Shown here in pieces: positions 60,110 through 64,000 of a DNA stretch of 64,000 nt (its first letter is position 1; every line of letters starts with the position of its first letter). This stretch comes from Luteococcus sp048595755 (GTDB lineage: Bacteria; Actinomycetota; Actinomycetes; Propionibacteriales; Propionibacteriaceae): the NCBI RefSeq assembly GCF_048595755.1, contig NZ_CP184360.1, positions 496,001 through 560,000 on the forward strand, given 5' to 3'. Both the position numbers and the translations under genes were made by a program. The notes below the pieces were generated by a model. It saw nothing but the letters and a program-made list of their open reading frames with translations, was not told the origin of the DNA and ran no database searches.

Positions 60110-61557
60110 AGAACAACGTCAGCCCCAGCAGGCTGCGGATTCCACGGCGGATGACACACCGCTCGCGGATCGTCGCACCATGGCTGCTGGTGGCCACCGA
60201 CATCGTCACCGTCCTCTTCGCGACGCTGATCGCGCTCGCCTTCCGAAACTTCGTGCCGGGCTTCCAGGGAGCCTCCGAGGTGAACTACAGCGTCTCGGTG
60301 CTGTGGCCACTGGCGGTGATCATCTGGATCGCCAGCCTGTGGGGAGCCGGGGCCTACTCGGACAAGAACCTGGGCGCCGGCACCGATGAGTACTCCCGCG
60401 TCCTGCACTCCAGCCTGATGGCCGCCGCCTTCATCGGCATCTGCTGCTACCTGACGCGTTTCGACCTCTCGCGCGGCTTCTACGTCCTGCTGTTCGCCTT
60501 CGGCACCCCGCTGCTGGTGCTGACCCGCTGGATCTGCCGTCGCATCATCCACATCCTGCGCCGCCGCAACTGGCTCACCCGACGCGTGGTGCTCGCCGGC
60601 AATCCGCAGAACATCCAGGAGATCATGTCGGTCGTCCAGCGCGAGAACTGGCTGGGTTACTACCTGGTCGGCGCCCTGCTGCCCCAAGGCGCGAACCGCG
60701 AAGACCTGGACATGCCGGTGCTGGGCACCGTGGACGACGCCCTGGAGATCGTCGACCAGCGCGACATCGACATCGTGATCTTCGCTGACGGGGCCTTCCC
60801 CTCCTCCCGCGGTTTCCGCCGCATGGCGTGGGCGCTGGAATCGCACCAGTGCCAGATGGTCGTGGCCCCGGCGCTGACCGACATCGCCAGCCAGCGCATC
60901 CAGGTGCGCCCCGTGGCCGGCATGCCGCTGGTGCTCGTCGAACCCCCGACCACGCAGCAGGCTGGGCGCTGGATGAAGCGCACCTTCGACCTGGTCATGG
61001 CCTCCCTGATCCTCGTCATGATCAGCCCGATCATGATCGCCACCGCACTGGCCATCTACTTCAACGACCGCGGCCCGGTCATCTTCAAGCAGGTGCGCGT
61101 CGGCAAGAATGGCGAACACTTCGAGTGCCTGAAGTTCCGCTCCATGGTGACCAATGCCGAGGAGATCCTGAAGTCGCTGCAGAACCAGGGCCCCAATGCC
61201 GTCATGTTCAAGATGGAGAACGACCCGCGCATCACCAAGGTGGGCCACTTCATCCGTCGCTACTCCATCGACGAGCTGCCGCAGCTGTGGAATGTGGTGC
61301 GCGGTGACATGTCGCTCATCGGTCCGCGCCCCGCGCTGCCCAAGGAGGTCGCGCTCTACGCCCCGCACGTCAACCGTCGTCTGGAGGTGCGCCCCGGCAT
61401 GACCGGCCTGTGGCAGGTCTCCGGCCGCTCCAACCTGAGCTGGGACGACACCGTGCGCCTGGACCTGTACTACGTCGACAACTGGTCGATGACCCAGGAC
61501 CTCACCATCTTGGCGATGACGGTCAAGGCCGTCTTCGCCTCCGACGGCGCCTACTGA
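60100..61557 (+). CDS. Polyprenyl glycosylphosphotransferase initiating exopolysaccharide synthesis (WcaJ/CpsE-like)
   Basis: Transfers a sugar 1-phosphate (often glucose or galactose) from UDP-sugar to undecaprenyl phosphate. 485 aa from the ATG at 60100. Four N-terminal helices (about 25-45, 60-78, 97-115, 120-140), a CoA-binding-like middle domain (GNPQNIQEIMSVVQRENWLG, then VLGTVDDALEIV) and the C-terminal catalytic PGT domain follow: KRTFDLVMASLILVMISPIM, FKQVRVGKNGEHFECLKFRS, SIDELPQLWNVVRGDMSLIG and RPALPKEV. It is physically separate from the main glycan locus. Confidence 0.95.
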   Translation: MLLKNNVSPSRLRIPRRMTHRSRIVAPWLLVATDIVTVLFATLIALAFRNFVPGFQGASEVNYSVSVLWPLAVIIWIASLWGAGAYSDKNLGAGTDEYSRVLHSSLMAAAFIGICCYLTRFDLSRGFYVLLFAFGTPLLVLTRWICRRIIHILRRRNWLTRRVVLAGNPQNIQEIMSVVQRENWLGYYLVGALLPQGANREDLDMPVLGTVDDALEIVDQRDIDIVIFADGAFPSSRGFRRMAWALESHQCQMVVAPALTDIASQRIQVRPVAGMPLVLVEPPTTQQAGRWMKRTFDLVMASLILVMISPIMIATALAIYFNDRGPVIFKQVRVGKNGEHFECLKFRSMVTNAEEILKSLQNQGPNAVMFKMENDPRITKVGHFIRRYSIDELPQLWNVVRGDMSLIGPRPALPKEVALYAPHVNRRLEVRPGMTGLWQVSGRSNLSWDDTVRLDLYYVDNWSMTQDLTILAMTVKAVFASDGAY

Positions 61558-61627
61558 CGCCGCCCGGCCCTCCGAGGGCCCTTGATCCCGGCAGGGATCC
61601 CCTACAACCAGCTCCACCCAACTGGAC

Positions 61628-61657
61628 GTGCCGCCAGCCCACCCGGGCTGGCGGCAC
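61628..61657 (+). terminator. Terminator after the priming transferase
   Basis: GTGCCGCCAGCCC pairs perfectly with GGGCTGGCGGCAC around ACCC, followed by GGTTGTCTT. Confidence 0.8.
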
Positions 61658-61687
61658 GGTTGTCTTCGGGAGGGTCGCACCCGTCAC

Positions 61688-61719
61688 TTCGACGTGCACG
61701 GTCATCAGCGCACGTCGAA
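61688..61719. repeat. REP-like palindromic element, copy 1
   Basis: TTCGACGTGC pairs with GCACGTCGAA around 12 nt. It shares flanking sequence (CCCGTC before, CGACA after) with copy 2. Confidence 0.6.
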
Positions 61720-61759
61720 CCGACACATGCAGGCGCTGCAACACGTGCGCCCGTCGCCG

Positions 61760-61787
61760 CGACGTGCGCGGATGACTGCGCACGTCG
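61760..61787. repeat. REP-like palindromic element, copy 2
   Basis: CGACGTGCGC pairs with GCGCACGTCG around 8 nt. It is a direct repeat of copy 1 with substitutions in the stem and loop. Confidence 0.6.
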
Positions 61788-61800
61788 AAACGACAGCTTG

Positions 61801-62499
61801 CTAGCGCTGGGCCAGGGCGTCGTGCACGCCCGGCTCGGGGTCGCCGAGCGTCGGGGTGCGACGGCTGCCGACGTCCCAGAGCATCTTGATGTTGGCGGGC
61901 AGCTCGCGCACCGCGAACCGGGTCCAGCCCAGCCGCCACAACAGCGGTACCCCTTGCATGCGTCCAATGCGCTGCACGCTCCAGTCGCCCACTCCCACCG
62001 CGTCGACGCCCACCAAACGGCAGGTGGTCACTGCGCGGGGCACGTGGTAGCCCTGACTGACCACCACCAGCTCGTCGACGCCGAAGATCTGCTTGGCGCG
62101 CACGCACGAGTCATAGGTGTCGAAGCCGGCGTAGTCCACCACCACATCGCGCTCCGGGATGCCGGCCTCGGCCAGGTAGCGCTTCATGGCGGTGGGTTCG
62201 TCGTAGTGCTCGATGCCGTTGTCGCCGCTGACCAGCAGCACCTCCACCTGGCCGCGTCGGTAGAGCTCCGCGGCGGTGTCCAGCCGTCCCCGCAGGTAAC
62301 GCGACGGGCGACCGTCGGGATGCACCTGCGCGCCCAGCACCAGGGCCACCCGAGGATGGTGCTCCTGCTCGACGAACTCCTGCACATTGTGCACTCGCCC
62401 CCACGAGGCCACCCGGGTCAGCGCCCACGGCGCCCCGACGGTGAGCAGCAGCACACCGGCTCCGGCGGCTGCCAGGCGCTGCCAGCGGGGGCGCGCCAT
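61801..62499 (-). CDS. DUF218 (SanA/YdcF-like) membrane protein
   Basis: 232 aa. Basic N-terminus MARPRWQR, one transmembrane helix (about 9-27), then the full DUF218 domain: ALVLGAQVHPDGRPSRYLRG, VEVLLVSGDNG, YDEPTAMKRYL, FDTYDSCVRAKQIFG and VVVSQGYHVPRAVTTCR. It closely resembles SanA, which affects vancomycin exclusion. Its ATG shares one base with the TGA of the upstream phosphorylase-like gene (TGATG), so the two are translationally coupled. Confidence 0.88.
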   Translation of the reverse strand: MARPRWQRLAAAGAGVLLLTVGAPWALTRVASWGRVHNVQEFVEQEHHPRVALVLGAQVHPDGRPSRYLRGRLDTAAELYRRGQVEVLLVSGDNGIEHYDEPTAMKRYLAEAGIPERDVVVDYAGFDTYDSCVRAKQIFGVDELVVVSQGYHVPRAVTTCRLVGVDAVGVGDWSVQRIGRMQGVPLLWRLGWTRFAVRELPANIKMLWDVGSRRTPTLGDPEPGVHDALAQR

Positions 62500-64000
62500 C
62501 AGATGGCCTGCCCGTCGGCGGTGATGCTGAACTGCTTCGTGGCCAGGTCTGCCACCAACTCGGCGACGTGCCCGTCCTTGCGCCAGGTGATCCGCAGCTC
62601 GTGCGCCGCCGTCTCTGCGACGCTGCACTCGGCATCCCAGCCGAAGGCGCCGAAGCCGTTGCGGAAGCGCAGCAGCTCGATCTGGCGCTGCACCAGCGGC
62701 TGGTGCAGCCCCTCACGCACCTGCTCAACGGTCAGGTTGGTGCGGTTGATCTCCTTGTGACCGCCCGCTCCGGCGCGCTCGACCGCGGCATGGTCGTTGG
62801 TGCCGCCGAACAGGTCCAGGTACCAGACCTGCGGCTTGCCGGGCATGAAGAGCTGGATCGCGCGGGCCAGCAGCATCGCCTCGTCGCTCTCCCCCAGCGC
62901 CGAGTAGTAGGTGGCGTTGACCTGGTAGTACATCTTCTTCTCGCCGTGCAGGTCCTTCACGTAACCGCCGCGACCCTTGACGGTCTCGATCAGCGCCTCG
63001 ATCTGCTCGTCGGACAGCAGCCCCTTGAGGTCGAGCAGCGGGATGCCGTCATGGCAGCCGAGCATGTTCACGGTGCGCAGCTGCTTGGACAGGATGTCCG
63101 CGATCCAGGCCTTGAGGTGGCCGGCGTCCTGGCTCTCGAAGGCGTCGATCACCAGACCGGGCAGGAAGAAGTCGTAGGTGAGGTAGCCCTTGGAGCTGAT
63201 CAGCTCGTGGATCTTCTCCTCGTAGCGGGAGTGGATCTCCGGCAGCAGCTTGAGCCCGCGCTCGGTGGCCAGCTGGTTCACCTGGTCCAGCAGCTCCCAG
63301 GTGCCCGGGTCGTTGAGGAAGTTCTTCTCCCCCGGCTCCTTGGGGGCGTAGGCGAAGGCGTCCAGCCGGACGATCTCGGCGCCATAGCCGGCCAGCTTGT
63401 CGAGCACGTCGGCGTAGAAGTCCCAGACCTTGGGGCTCTTGATGTTGAGATCCATCTGGCCCAGGTAACGTCGCCCGGCCTCCAGGTGCTCGACGACGGC
63501 CCGCCACTGTTCCAGGCTGACGGTGCCGCCCAGGTCGAAGGCCATGTCGGAGGGGGTGAGCCCCTCGTCGAGGGCCGACGAGATCGTCTCGGCCAGCCGA
63601 ACGGCGGTCTGGTACTGCACGCCGGCCACCTGCATCAGTGACTGTGCGTCGGGGGCGGTGTAGCGCACCTCCTGGTAGAAGGTGTTCCAGTAGGGCTTCT
63701 CGCTGCCGTCGGGCATCCGGACCATCAGGATGGGCAGGCCGGGCTTGCGGAAGAACATGTCCTTGATCAGCTCGGGATCGGGCTGGACGTAGCCCTCGGG
63801 TGTCATCTCGCCATGCCCCTCCCAGAACTGGTTCCAGTCGATGAAGAAGTCGGCGTACTCGCTGCGCGCACCCTTGGCCAGCAAGTCCTGGAACTGGGGC
63901 GAGAGCACCGAGGCGTGGTTGAGGATGAAGTCGAACTTCAACTTGATCCCAGCCGCCCGCAGCGCCTCCAAGTCACCCGGACGTGCGTACACCTGGCTGA
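62499..64000 (-). CDS. GH13-family sucrose-phosphorylase-like enzyme (partial)
   Basis: The frame is open to the window edge, so the N-terminus is missing; about 500 residues are present. GH13 motifs: FDFILNHAS, nucleophile region EIVRLDAFAYAPKEPGE, acid/base LLPEIHSRYEEK and the transition-state site MLGCHDGIPLLDLKG. The layout matches GH13_18 phosphorylases, which cleave sucrose or glucosyl-glycerate/-glycerol with phosphate to glucose 1-phosphate. The acceptor-side loop differs from classical sucrose phosphorylase (HDGIPLLDLKG rather than HDGIGV), so another substrate is possible. The product could feed UDP-glucose. Confidence 0.85.
   Translation of the reverse strand, partial: SQVYARPGDLEALRAAGIKLKFDFILNHASVLSPQFQDLLAKGARSEYADFFIDWNQFWEGHGEMTPEGYVQPDPELIKDMFFRKPGLPILMVRMPDGSEKPYWNTFYQEVRYTAPDAQSLMQVAGVQYQTAVRLAETISSALDEGLTPSDMAFDLGGTVSLEQWRAVVEHLEAGRRYLGQMDLNIKSPKVWDFYADVLDKLAGYGAEIVRLDAFAYAPKEPGEKNFLNDPGTWELLDQVNQLATERGLKLLPEIHSRYEEKIHELISSKGYLTYDFFLPGLVIDAFESQDAGHLKAWIADILSKQLRTVNMLGCHDGIPLLDLKGLLSDEQIEALIETVKGRGGYVKDLHGEKKMYYQVNATYYSALGESDEAMLLARAIQLFMPGKPQVWYLDLFGGTNDHAAVERAGAGGHKEINRTNLTVEQVREGLHQPLVQRQIELLRFRNGFGAFGWDAECSVAETAAHELRITWRKDGHVAELVADLATKQFSITADGQAI

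Overview
The window is GC-rich and bacterial. Its codon bias, overlapping start/stop couplings and frequent leaderless -10 boxes (TAnnnT placed 6-7 nt before a start codon) point to an actinobacterium. An acetyl-CoA hydrolase/succinyl-CoA:acetate CoA-transferase family enzyme, pyruvate phosphate dikinase with its regulatory protein, and polyphosphate glucokinase fit a propionic-acid-type actinobacterium (Propionibacteriaceae). That placement is an inference from gene content; no rRNA marker is present.

Layout. 1-5.3 kb: envelope proteins of unknown function (one cut by the window edge) and divergent deoC. 5.3-8.2 kb: a small membrane protein, a GH127-like protein without the catalytic cysteines, and an orphan CitX-like protein. 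8.3-15 kb: ppdK with its bifunctional regulator, an rRNA-type methyltransferase, a YwiC-like membrane protein and serB. 15-19.1 kb: two tandem secreted FG-GAP-like paralogues, a truncated IS3-family element and the ROK regulator gene it wrecked. 19.2-24.2 kb: CoA-transferase, HAD phosphatase, Nudix hydrolase, TetR regulator, a membrane protein and a PemK/MazF-like protein. 24.26-25.6 kb: tRNA-Gly(CCC) followed by a decayed integrated element, with an integrase C-terminal scrap, a protein fragment and a toxin-antitoxin pair whose toxin carries a stop codon. 25.7-30.7 kb: DUF2207, DUF1707 and two bacterial PH-domain membrane proteins.

30.8-51 kb is an extracellular polysaccharide locus. The left arm, on the minus strand, has GDP-fucose synthesis (gmd, fcl), three GT4 glycosyltransferases and a hexapeptide acetyltransferase. 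The centre has a Wzx-like flippase, a Wzy-like polymerase, a Wzz-like chain-length protein, a GT87-like mannosyltransferase and two GH71-type alpha-1,3-glucanase-like proteins. The right arm is a coupled set (FAD oxidoreductase, NodB-like deacetylase, WecB epimerase, EamA transporter) plus a polyprenyl-phosphate-type GT2. UDP-glucose dehydrogenase and the initiating polyprenyl glycosylphosphotransferase lie at 58-61.5 kb, separated from the main locus by ppgK, a DUF218 protein, argS, an osmoprotectant ABC transporter and an aldo/keto reductase. Together these genes can supply sugar nucleotides, start the glycan on a lipid carrier, flip it, polymerise it and trim it. The window closes with a second DUF218 protein coupled to a truncated GH13 phosphorylase-like gene.

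Two 5'-end grammars stand out. Many housekeeping genes look leaderless. Most polysaccharide transcription units instead carry a GGGGGA-containing element in a longer leader, and the leader of the initiating transferase also contains two short upstream reading frames.
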